From Pirellulimonas nuda (GTDB taxonomy: Bacteria > Planctomycetota > Planctomycetia > Pirellulales > Lacipirellulaceae), in contig NZ_CP036291.1 of NCBI RefSeq assembly GCF_007750855.1, forward strand, positions 4,402,001 through 4,466,000: DNA of 64,000 bases, in the 5' to 3' direction. The translations under genes and the position numbers were made by a program. How positions within the stretch are numbered: position 1 is the stretch's first letter; each line of letters begins with the position of its first letter. The notes below the pieces were generated by a model. The model saw only the letters and a program-made list of their open reading frames with translations, made no database searches and was not told where the DNA came from. Below, piece by piece: positions 9,721 to 16,877 of the stretch.

Positions 9721-9820
9721 TTTCACCACGAACGACACGAAGAAATACGAAGACGCACCACGACGACAATACCTATCTCGTCTTCCTTTGTGCTCCGTCG
9801 TGCCCTTGGTGGTTAGCTTT
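9721..9820. repeat. Inverted intergenic repeat, CCACGAA class
   Basis: The left arm (CACCACGAACGACACGAAG, from about 9724) is loosely complementary to the right arm ending CCCTTGGTGGTTA near 9815. It fills the rimO-pgsA gap. An in-frame ATG at 9788 lies inside the repeat, which argues that pgsA really starts downstream. Confidence 0.6.
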
Positions 9821-9823
9821 CTT

Positions 9824-10408
9824 TTGAGTAGCGATTTGATCTGGAACGTCCCCAACACGCTCACACTCGGCCGGGTGGCCCTGGCGGTGGGGTGTTTTGC
9901 CGCGTTGTCGTTGCACGGCTATCTGATTGCGCTGGTGCTGTTCGTCGTCGCCTCGGTCACCGACTTTGTCGACGGCTGGTGGGCGCGGCGGTTTGACCAG
10001 AAGACCCGCTTCGGGCGGATCGCCGACCCCTTTGCCGACAAGCTGCTAGTTTGCGGCGTGCTGATCTACTTGGCCGCGGAGGCGGGATCGCAGATCGCCC
10101 CCTGGATGGCGGTGGCGATCGTGGCCCGCGAATTGTTGGTGACGATGCTGCGGAGCGAGGTCGAGGTCTCTGGCGGCGACTTCTCGGCCCGCCTGGCCGG
10201 CAAACTGAAGATGGTGCTGCAGTGCGCGGCGTGCCTGATGAGCCTGTGGCTGCTGCACGCCGGGCAATCGGCGGCGTCGTCGCCGGCGTGGCTCCCCGAC
10301 GCGACCTACTGGACCGCGGCTGCGACCGTCGTGCTGACCCTTTACTCCGGCTGGGGCTACGTGGCGCTCGCGGCGGGGATGCTCACCGCTGACAGGGAGG
10401 CGGCGTGA
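9824..10408 (+). CDS. pgsA: CDP-diacylglycerol-glycerol-3-phosphate 3-phosphatidyltransferase
   Basis: A membrane enzyme that makes phosphatidylglycerophosphate, the committed step to phosphatidylglycerol and cardiolipin. The CDP-alcohol phosphatidyltransferase motif DGx2ARx8Gx3Dx3D is complete: DGWWARRF, then G, then D and D in RIADPFADK. Four to five hydrophobic segments follow. The start WNVPNTLTLGRV is typical of PgsA. I place the start at the TTG at 9824. An ATG at 9788 would add 12 residues, but it lies within an intergenic repeat and those residues look unlike the family. The stop overlaps the start of the CPBP protease gene by four bases, so they are probably translated together. Confidence 0.9.
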   Translation: MSSDLIWNVPNTLTLGRVALAVGCFAALSLHGYLIALVLFVVASVTDFVDGWWARRFDQKTRFGRIADPFADKLLVCGVLIYLAAEAGSQIAPWMAVAIVARELLVTMLRSEVEVSGGDFSARLAGKLKMVLQCAACLMSLWLLHAGQSAASSPAWLPDATYWTAAATVVLTLYSGWGYVALAAGMLTADREAA

Positions 10409-11376
10409 TGCTGGCCCAAGAAGCCCAAGACCTGTTTCTTACGTGGGCCGACCTGGCGATCCTGCCGGTCAGCCTGCTCGCGCTCTCGCTCGTGTGGCTG
10501 CAGTACCAAGCGGGCGTGTTGGCGCCTTGGGCGCCGCGTCGGAGCGTTCCTTGGGGGGCGCTGGCGATGACGCCGGCGGTCTTCTTGGTGGTGAACGTGC
10601 TGACCCCTGCGCCCGCGAACCCCTCGCCAGAGACAGACATCCCGTTCGTGTCGCTCGCGATCGCCGATTCGGTGTTCAAGCTCTCGATCGTGGCGGTGAT
10701 CGTGGCGGTGATGATCCGCAGCGGCACTACGTGGCGAGACCTGGGGGTCCCCGAGAGCTGGGCGGTGGCATACGCCGACGCGAAGCTGGGCGTCCTGACG
10801 ACGCTCGCCTGCCTCGGGCCCATCGTGCTGATCCAGGCCGCGATGGTGTGGGGCCTGCAGTTCCCCTACGAGCACCCGACGCTCGAAGCGTTGGCGGACG
10901 TCGCCGACCCCGGCGTCTTGGCCGCCGTGACCCTCTCGGCGGTGCTCACCGCGCCGCTATTCGAAGAGCTGATCTTCCGCGTGTTGTTCCAGGGAGCGAT
11001 CGAACGCCTCGAATGGGTCTGGCTGGTGGTCCGCCGCCGGCGGCTGGAGAGCGGCAAGGGCGCGGAGGACGAGATCGACGAAGAGATGGGCGCCGAGGCG
11101 CTCGAAGAGGCCCGCGGCGAGATCGACTCCCAACCGAACGAAGCCACGTTCGGCGGGATGGCGTTCGGCTGGCCGAGCGTGCTGGCCAGCAGCGCCGCGT
11201 TTGCGCTGGTCCACCTGGGCCAGGGCCCCGCGCCCATCGCTCTGTTCTTCTTCGCGGGTGTGCTAGGCTGGCTCTACCTCCGCACCCACCGCATCACGCC
11301 GGGGCTGTTCGCCCACATGGCGTTGAATCTGACGGTGGTGGCGGGCACGGCGATGGGGGCTTGGTTGGGGGGGTGA
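10405..11376 (+). CDS. CPBP family intramembrane glutamic protease
   Basis: The 323-residue multi-pass membrane protein has the CPBP (Abi, Rce1-like) motifs: FEELIFRVLF (the EExxxR motif) near residue 192, FALVHLGQG near residue 269 and GLFAHMALNL near residue 300. Between the first and second motifs is a charged cytoplasmic insertion of about 55 residues rich in glutamate, larger than usual. Family members cut substrates in the membrane; some process prenylated or peptide substrates, but the substrate here is unknown. It overlaps pgsA by four bases (ATGA), so the two form an operon. Confidence 0.9.
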   Translation: MMLAQEAQDLFLTWADLAILPVSLLALSLVWLQYQAGVLAPWAPRRSVPWGALAMTPAVFLVVNVLTPAPANPSPETDIPFVSLAIADSVFKLSIVAVIVAVMIRSGTTWRDLGVPESWAVAYADAKLGVLTTLACLGPIVLIQAAMVWGLQFPYEHPTLEALADVADPGVLAAVTLSAVLTAPLFEELIFRVLFQGAIERLEWVWLVVRRRRLESGKGAEDEIDEEMGAEALEEARGEIDSQPNEATFGGMAFGWPSVLASSAAFALVHLGQGPAPIALFFFAGVLGWLYLRTHRITPGLFAHMALNLTVVAGTAMGAWLGG

Positions 11377-11477
11377 ACGGGTTGCGCTTCGGCTGTCTTG
11401 ATTGACTGCCATCTGTTCTTGCACGACAATCGGGTGTATCCCACCTACCTCAGCTAGTGATCTCGAGGGGTAACCCA

Positions 11478-11693
11478 GTGCATAACGAATTCACCGCGAT
11501 CGTCGAACAAGACGGAGAGTGGTTTCTGGCCTATTCCCCTGAGGTGCCCGGCGCCAACGGCCAGGGAAAGTCGCGTGACGAAGCTCTGGCAAGCCTGCGT
11601 GACGCCATCGCGTTGGTTTTAGACGATCGCCGCGAGGATGGCCTACGAGGTGTGCCCGACGACGCCGACCGTACGGTCGTGGCCGTGGGATGA
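11478..11693 (+). CDS. hicB: HicB-family antitoxin (first pair)
   Basis: A 71-residue protein with the HicB fold: FTAIVEQDGEWFLAYSPEVPG, the GKSRDEALASLRDAIALVL helix, then a short tail. It should neutralise the HicA toxin next to it. No DNA-binding C-terminal domain (HTH or RHH) is present, so it may not autoregulate by itself. The GTG at 11478 was chosen over a GTG 21 bases upstream because GAGGGG at 11465 gives a well-spaced ribosome site. The stop overlaps the hicA start by four bases (ATGA). Antitoxin-first order differs from the second pair 0.9 kb away. Confidence 0.85.
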   Translation: MHNEFTAIVEQDGEWFLAYSPEVPGANGQGKSRDEALASLRDAIALVLDDRREDGLRGVPDDADRTVVAVG

Positions 11694-11854
11694 AGCGTTC
11701 CACCCTATTGCGTCACTTGCGCCGCCACGGCTGCTACTTGAAACGTGAGGGGCGATCGCACTCCCTATGGATCAATCCGGCCAACGGCGGCGTTGAAGCG
11801 GCGCCCAGCCGTGAGATTTCGGACACCCTTCTACGCAAGATTCGTCGCGGATAG
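11690..11854 (+). CDS. hicA: HicA-family mRNA interferase toxin, short (first pair)
   Basis: A 54-residue protein too short for many gene finders. Its sequence fits HicA: an N-terminal helix (MKRSTLLRHLRRHGCYL), then the strand REGRSHSLWINP with the candidate catalytic histidine at residue 24, then EAAPSREISDTLLRKI. HicA toxins use a double-stranded-RNA-binding-like fold to degrade mRNA. The usual RH at the PRHxEI motif is reduced to PSREI, and the C-terminus is a few residues short, so activity is not certain. The start overlaps hicB by four bases. Its last 83 bases overlap, on the opposite strand, the tail of a damaged PEP-CTERM gene. Confidence 0.8.
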   Translation: MKRSTLLRHLRRHGCYLKREGRSHSLWINPANGGVEAAPSREISDTLLRKIRRG

Positions 11855-12483
11855 CGCGGCCACAGGCCGATGCGAACACGGTAAGGCAGCCTGCCACCAC
11901 CGCCGCCAGCCCGCTTGGCTCCGGCACGGTGTTCGGTCCGCTGAGGATGATGTAGGCCGTGTCAATCTGGGCGATGATCGGGGTTTCCACCACATAGGCG
12001 AGGGTCGTCGCATCCCAGGAGTTACCGATCCTTGCGGGGAACAAGGTGGCAGAACTTGGGAACACAGAAAGAAATACCTGGAAGGAGACCGGTGGATATC
12101 CGTCGGGATTGGGAAGTGGCGTAGTCGTTGGAAAAAACGGCTCGGGGAAGACTTCATCAATGCGAAAGGCCCCCAACGTCTCAGCGCCGTAGTTAAATTC
12201 TCTCTGAAAACTAGGGTTGGCGCTGACCGCCGGAATCAGCTCAAAACTATCGCTTTCTAGTTGGACCCCATCGCCGCGCGCCCAGCCCGCGGTAGCACAG
12301 CCTTCCACAACCAGCCTTGCCTCAGCCACGCGAGAGAAACCAAATGGCGTATCAATCTGCATCCCGCGGCTGAACACCGTCAAAGCGGTGCTCGCCCAGT
12401 AGCTGAGGCAGCTCGAAGCGGATCGAGCCGGCGCTGGCCACAGCGTTCGCAAACAGCAGGACTAGGGTGGCTAGGGTTCTCAT
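11772..12483 (-). pseudogene. Frameshifted PEP-CTERM exported protein
   Basis: The gene would start at the ATG at 12483 with a good signal peptide (MRTLATLVLLFANAVASAGS). That frame stops after 43 residues near 12352. A second frame, open through this point, continues as a plausible secreted protein (RGMQIDTPFGFSRVAEARL) and ends with a PEP-CTERM anchor, VPEPSGLAAVVAGCLTVFAS, followed by basic residues. One base appears lost or gained near 12370-12410. PEP-CTERM proteins are exported and processed by an exosortase, none of which is in the window. The tail after the anchor is about 25 residues longer than normal and runs antisense through the hicA gene, which suggests the original end was replaced. 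A sequencing error is the alternative. Confidence 0.6.
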
Positions 12484-12587
12484 CGGATCAAATGCCTTTG
12501 TAATCATGCCGGCACAAACTATCCTACTTCATAAGGCCGATCCTCTGCGAGTTTGTCACGCTGTACTTCTCTTGCGTCGTTGCCAAA

Positions 12588-12776
12588 ATGAAGGTTGCAG
12601 AAATCCTGGATCGTCTTGACCAGGATGGCTGGCGCCTGGTCGCTTACCGAGGCAGCCACCGCCAATTCAAGCACCCCACGAAGACCGGGCGCGTAACTGT
12701 TCCGGGCAAACGCAACGACGACCTGCCTCCCGGGACGCTCAATAGCATCCTCAAACAAGCCGGACTCAAGCGATGA
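12588..12776 (+). CDS. hicA: HicA-family mRNA interferase toxin (second pair)
   Basis: A 62-residue HicA protein with the full family layout: helix MKVAEILDRLDQDGWRLV, strand AYRGSHRQFKHP with the catalytic histidine at residue 24, then GRVTVPGK and the final helix LPPGTLNSILKQAGL. This is the VPGK subtype common in many bacteria. It should cleave mRNA when not bound by HicB. Its stop overlaps the downstream hicB start by four bases (ATGA), and here the toxin comes first. It has no similarity in gene order to the pair at 11478-11854, so the two pairs probably arrived separately. Confidence 0.92.
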   Translation: MKVAEILDRLDQDGWRLVAYRGSHRQFKHPTKTGRVTVPGKRNDDLPPGTLNSILKQAGLKR

Positions 12777-12988
12777 AACGCTACGCGATTGTCATCGAGA
12801 AGGCCCCAAACAATTTTGCGGCCTACGTGCCGGACCTGCCAGGCTGCGTGGCAACCGGGGCGACCTTCGAAGAGACCGAGCGCGAGGTCCGCGAAGCGAT
12901 CGAGTTCCACCTAGAGGGGCTGCGAGAGGACGGACTGCCGATCCCAGAACCGGTGACGCGAGTCGACTACTCAGAAGTCCCGGGCTGA
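12773..12988 (+). CDS. hicB: HicB-family antitoxin (second pair)
   Basis: The 71-residue protein is a typical HicB antitoxin domain: YAIVIEKAPNNFAAYVPDLPG, then CVATGATFEETEREVREAI and FHLEGLREDGLPIPEP. It binds and blocks the HicA encoded just upstream, with which it overlaps by four bases. There is no C-terminal DNA-binding domain, so regulation of the pair may depend on the complex or on another protein. It is followed by the convergent oxidoreductase gene after 26 bases. Confidence 0.92.
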   Translation: MKRYAIVIEKAPNNFAAYVPDLPGCVATGATFEETEREVREAIEFHLEGLREDGLPIPEPVTRVDYSEVPG

Positions 12989-13014
12989 TCGTGGGGCGCC
13001 ATCACATTTCGCGG

Positions 13015-14079
13015 CTACGCGGCCCGGGTGATCGATTCACCGGCACGCGGCGACGCGAACGCCCCCACCCGCTTCCCGTCCCAGGCGTGTGTGGCGACGC
13101 TGTCGAGGATCTGTTCGGCTACCGCGAGCGCGTCGCGGGCCGCGACGCCGCTTACGCGCGGCGGGTCGCCGGTGGTGATCGCGCGGGCGAAGTCTTTCAG
13201 CTCCTCGCCGATGGCGTTCACCGCGGGCCACTCGTGCTCGCTCTTCACCAGCAGCGTGTCGAACAGGTTTTCGCGGTAGTGTTCTACCTGAGCGGCGTCG
13301 AGTCCGGGGACGCTGAACTGGCGGGCCAGCACGTCGGGCCGCGGGTGGAGGGTGGTCGCTTTGCGGGTCTGGAAGTCGATGGCCGCGAACGCGCGGTCGG
13401 AGAAGACCTGCATCGTCCGCTGCTGCTGGTAGCTGACGCGCGAGGCCGTGAGGTGCGCGACGCAGCCGTTGGCGAACCGCAGGCGGGCGTCCACCATGTC
13501 TTCGTGGCCCCCCAGCACGCTGAGGCCCATGGCCTGGACCTCGACCACGGGCGACGCGGCCAGGCTGATCGCCAGGTCGATGTCGTGGATCATCACGTCC
13601 AACACCACCCCGATGTCGGTCGAGCGGAACGTGTAGCCGCTGGTGCGCGTGGCCTGGATGAACTTGGGGCTGCTGACCTCGCCCCGGACCGCCTCGAACG
13701 CGGGGTTGAACCGCTCGACGTGGCCGACCTGCAGCGTCAGCCCCTTGGCTTCGGCCAGCTCGACTAGTTCGTTTGCTTGCTCACAGGTCGGGGTGACCGG
13801 CTTTTCGACCAGCGCGTGGACGCCGGCTTCGAGCAGCCGGCTGGCGACCTCGAAGTGCGACACGGTCGGCGTGGCGATCACCGCCGCGTCGACGCGGCCG
13901 ATGAGCGACCGGTAGTCGGCGACCGGCTCGACGCCGATCTCCGCGGCCAGCTTCTCGCGAGAGGCTTGGAACGGATCGCACACGGCGACCACTTCCAAGG
14001 CCTCGAGTTCTGCTGCTTGGCGGGCGTGGAAGGTCCCTAGTCGGCCTGCGCCGACAATAGCGATGCGGATCGGTGTCAT
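13015..14079 (-). CDS. Gfo/Idh/MocA family oxidoreductase in lipid A operon
   Basis: The 354-residue protein has an N-terminal Rossmann fold (IAIVGAGRLGTFHA) and the family catalytic-region motif LVEKPVTPTCEQA, plus QVGHVERFNPAF in the C-terminal domain. It is a cytoplasmic NAD(P)-dependent sugar dehydrogenase by family. Its start overlaps the lpxA stop by four bases, so it belongs to the skp-lpxC-lpxA operon. In some bacteria the GnnA oxidoreductase, also of this family and also beside lpxA, oxidises the 3-hydroxyl of UDP-GlcNAc for amide-linked lipid A. A GnnA-like role is a reasonable inference, but no GnnB aminotransferase is in the window. Confidence 0.88.
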   Translation of the reverse strand: MTPIRIAIVGAGRLGTFHARQAAELEALEVVAVCDPFQASREKLAAEIGVEPVADYRSLIGRVDAAVIATPTVSHFEVASRLLEAGVHALVEKPVTPTCEQANELVELAEAKGLTLQVGHVERFNPAFEAVRGEVSSPKFIQATRTSGYTFRSTDIGVVLDVMIHDIDLAISLAASPVVEVQAMGLSVLGGHEDMVDARLRFANGCVAHLTASRVSYQQQRTMQVFSDRAFAAIDFQTRKATTLHPRPDVLARQFSVPGLDAAQVEHYRENLFDTLLVKSEHEWPAVNAIGEELKDFARAITTGDPPRVSGVAARDALAVAEQILDSVATHAWDGKRVGAFASPRAGESITRAA

Positions 14080-14882
14080 GCTGCGCGTTTTGCCTCCCGG
14101 CCGCGACCGTGGCGGCCGTCGTTTTGGACTTCGATGAACTGGATGAGCGAACGCAACTGCGGGCAGTCCGCGCCGGCGGCGCCCAGCGTTTCGCGGGCGG
14201 CGTTCAGGCCGACCTTCGAGCGGTAGAGCAGGCGGTGGGCTTCGGCCAGGGTGTCGATCACCTCGGGGGTGAAGCCGTTGCGTTTCAGGGCCACGATGTT
14301 GATGCAGCGCGGCCGGGCGGGGATCCCTTCGGCCAGCATGAACGGGGGGACGTCGTGCAGCACGCGGCTGAGCCCGCCGGTGAAGCTGTAGCTGCCGATG
14401 GTGGAGTAGTGGTGCACGGCCACGCCGCCCGAGATGGACGCGCGGTCGTGCACGTGCACGTGGCCGCCCAGCATCGTGCCGTTGGCGATGATGATGTGGT
14501 CGCCCAGCTTGCAGTCGTGGGCGACGTGCACGCCGGCCATCAGAAAGTTGTTGCTGCCGACGCGGGTGACGCCGTCCTCTTTCTCGCTGGCGCGATTGAC
14601 GGTCACCCCTTCGCGGATGATGTTCGAATCGCCGATCTCTACCCGGGTGTCGGTCCCCTGGTAGCTGATGTCTTGCGGCTCGCCCCCGATCACGCAGTTG
14701 GGGTAGAGCAGGTTGTCCTTGCCGAGCTTCACGCAGCCCATGAGCGTGACGTTGTTCAGCAGCCGGGTGCCGGCGCCGATGGAGACGTCGGGGCCGATCA
14801 CGCAGAAGGGGCCGATCTCGACCTCTTCGGCGATCTTTGCCCGGGGGTCAACCCAGGCGGTGGTGGCGATACTGGCGGCCAT
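14076..14882 (-). CDS. lpxA: UDP-N-acetylglucosamine O-acyltransferase
   Basis: First enzyme of lipid A synthesis: it transfers a 3-hydroxyacyl chain from acyl carrier protein to UDP-GlcNAc in the cytoplasm. The 268-residue product shows the left-handed beta-helix hexapeptides (IGPFCVIGPDVSIG), the catalytic histidine in GVHVAHDCKLG, and the C-terminal helical region LKRNGFTPEVID. The acyl-ruler glycine of the E. coli enzyme (Gly173) is kept in SFTGGLSRV, which fits a long hydroxyacyl donor. It lies between lpxC (173-base gap, no fabZ) and the oxidoreductase it overlaps by four bases. Together these genes show an LPS-type outer membrane. Confidence 0.96.
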   Translation of the reverse strand: MAASIATTAWVDPRAKIAEEVEIGPFCVIGPDVSIGAGTRLLNNVTLMGCVKLGKDNLLYPNCVIGGEPQDISYQGTDTRVEIGDSNIIREGVTVNRASEKEDGVTRVGSNNFLMAGVHVAHDCKLGDHIIIANGTMLGGHVHVHDRASISGGVAVHHYSTIGSYSFTGGLSRVLHDVPPFMLAEGIPARPRCINIVALKRNGFTPEVIDTLAEAHRLLYRSKVGLNAARETLGAAGADCPQLRSLIQFIEVQNDGRHGRGREAKRAA

Positions 14883-15055
14883 GGCCTAGTTCCTTGCAGC
14901 TTTGGCAAAGTTGACTTGTAGATTGATGCGTTCATCGCCCGAGCGGGAAGCGAGAGTCGCCCGAGGTCGAGCCGCAGCCTATTGCAGCCGCGCCCGACGG
15001 CAGCTCGGCGGGCTTTCGTCCGCCGCTCGGGAGAATCCTGTTCCGTGGCGCCTTC

Positions 15056-15928
15056 TCAGGCCGAACGGCGGATGCGTTCTTGGCAGTAGGCGTTGCTCAA
15101 GGCACTGGCGAGCTCGCCGTTGAGCAGGTGGCCGCTGCGGAACGCCACGACGTGGGCCGCGATCGGGCGGCCGACCAAGGCCAGGTCGCCCAGCACGTCG
15201 AGCACCTTGTGGCGGACACACTCGTCCGGCCAACGCAGCTCGTTCTCGATCGGGCCGTCGGCGTCGAAGATCAGCAGTTCCTGGGGCGACACGTGCCCCG
15301 CCAGGCCCTGGGCGCGGAGCGCCTCGGCTTCCGACTTGAGGACAAAGGTGCGGGCGGCGCACAGCTCGGAGCGGAAGGTGCCCGGCGTGGCGTTCAGCAC
15401 AAACCACTGCGTGCCGATGGGAGAGCCGGAGCCGTAGTCGAGGTGGTACTCGATGGAGAGGCCGCCGCCGATCGACGGACGCATCTCGATCCACTGATCG
15501 CCGCCGCCGCAACGGAACGGGCGGTCGACGTAGATCGGGTGGGTGAAGGCGGGCTGCTCGGTGTAACCCGCGCGGTCGAGCGCGGCCACGAACTCGGTGG
15601 CCGAACCGTCGCAGCCGGGCATCTCTGCGGCGTCGACGCCGATCTCGCAGTTGTCGACCCCCACGCCGTAGAGCGCGGCGAGCACGTGCTCAACCATCTC
15701 TACCTCGGCGGGGCCAACGGCCAGCACGGTGCGTCGGCTGGCGGGCTTGGCCGTGGCGACGTCAACCTGCACGCGGGGTTTGCCCGGCAGGTCGTCGCGG
15801 ACAAAGGCCAGGCCGGTCCCCGGGTCGGCGGGCCGGAACTCGACCCGCACGCGGGCGCCGGACCAGTAGCCCCGGCCGCGGACGGCGACGGGGCGGGAAA
15901 TCGTACGTTGTGGGCGCGACGAGATCAT
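15056..15928 (-). CDS. lpxC: UDP-3-O-acyl-N-acetylglucosamine deacetylase
   Basis: The zinc-dependent, committed deacetylase of lipid A synthesis. The 290-residue protein has the LpxC two-domain layout: VEMVEHVLAALYGVGVDNCE near residue 75 with a zinc histidine, MPGCDGSA, and HKVLDVLGDLALVG near residue 238 with the second histidine, aspartate and the GD turn. The ATG at 15928 was chosen since the family start (RTISRPVAVRGRGYWSG) follows directly; an upstream in-frame extension is arginine-rich and overlaps the promoter side. It is a stand-alone lpxC, not fused to fabZ as in some relatives. Upstream by 115 bases is the Skp-like gene in the same direction. Confidence 0.96.
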   Translation of the reverse strand: MISSRPQRTISRPVAVRGRGYWSGARVRVEFRPADPGTGLAFVRDDLPGKPRVQVDVATAKPASRRTVLAVGPAEVEMVEHVLAALYGVGVDNCEIGVDAAEMPGCDGSATEFVAALDRAGYTEQPAFTHPIYVDRPFRCGGGDQWIEMRPSIGGGLSIEYHLDYGSGSPIGTQWFVLNATPGTFRSELCAARTFVLKSEAEALRAQGLAGHVSPQELLIFDADGPIENELRWPDECVRHKVLDVLGDLALVGRPIAAHVVAFRSGHLLNGELASALSNAYCQERIRRSA

Positions 15929-16043
15929 CGCTGCAAACTCCCAAGCTGGGGTGACGTCCGTAGCGGACAGAAGGGCAGAACCAGTCGTGTCGCGGGGGGC
16001 GGCGGCCCGCCTTTGCAGGGCGGGCCGCTGGGCCACGAGCGGA

Positions 16044-16655
16044 CTACTGAAGCGGCTGGCCGGGGCGGGCGGCGGCCTGCTGCTGCTGATTGAGCATCGC
16101 CAGGATGTCTGGCGTGATGTCGATCTGGTTCTGGAAGTGGACGTCCTTGTTGATCGACGCGATGATCTCGTCGCGACGGTTCGGGTCCGGCTCTTCGCCG
16201 ATGAACCGCATCACCAGGGCGATGTTCTTCTGTTTGGCGTAGAAAGTGATCGCGCTTGTGACGCGCTGGTAGGTGTCGTAGTACACCTTCGCCTCACGCT
16301 CCAAGATCTCACGACGCTGCTTGTTCACGTCGAGCTGGAAGTCGGCCTTGGCCTTGGCCAAGTTCTCGTCCTGCTGCTTGTACTCGGGCGAGCCGATGTT
16401 GAGCGTCTGCATGGCCTGCTCGGCCTTTGCGATCTCGGTCCGCTTGGCGTTGAGGGTGTCGTTCACCCCCACCATCTCCGACTGGATCGCCTTCATCTGC
16501 GCTTCGAAGCGCGCGTCCTTCTTGAAGATGTAGTTGATGTCCACCACGGCGATGCCGTACTTGGTGGCGTTGGCGCCCGCGGGGTTTTGGGCGGAAACAA
16601 ACGGGGCTGCGCTAAGCAGCGTGGCGGCGGTCGCCAGCGAGAGCAGGGTCTTCAC
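16044..16655 (-). CDS. OmpH/Skp family periplasmic chaperone
   Basis: The 203-residue protein starts with a signal peptide (MKTLLSLATAATLLSAAPFV) and continues as a long charged coiled-coil region (residues about 45-165), as in Skp/OmpH, which keeps outer-membrane proteins unfolded in the periplasm. The start of the mature part, YGIAVVDINYIFKKDARFEA, fits the family. The C-terminal end is glutamine-rich. It is the first gene of the leftward envelope operon with lpxC and lpxA, a linkage seen in many Gram-negative bacteria. Client proteins here are not known. Confidence 0.88.
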   Translation of the reverse strand: MKTLLSLATAATLLSAAPFVSAQNPAGANATKYGIAVVDINYIFKKDARFEAQMKAIQSEMVGVNDTLNAKRTEIAKAEQAMQTLNIGSPEYKQQDENLAKAKADFQLDVNKQRREILEREAKVYYDTYQRVTSAITFYAKQKNIALVMRFIGEEPDPNRRDEIIASINKDVHFQNQIDITPDILAMLNQQQQAAARPGQPLQ

Positions 16656-16877
16656 GTCAGCACTCCTTGCCTGGGTCGGGGGTCATCCATGACCGGGGGT
16701 CAAACGGGGAGAGGGCCGCGCGGCGACGGGGCCGGCGTCCCAGAATCCAATCGCGGGCGGCATTCTGGCGAGGACCGCCCAGCGCGTAAAGAGCAGATTG
16801 CAAGAAGTTTGCGACCCCGCAAGCAACGCCCTCAACCGAGCAGCCCAGTAGCCCGTCGGCTATTGCGTGGTTTGCTA

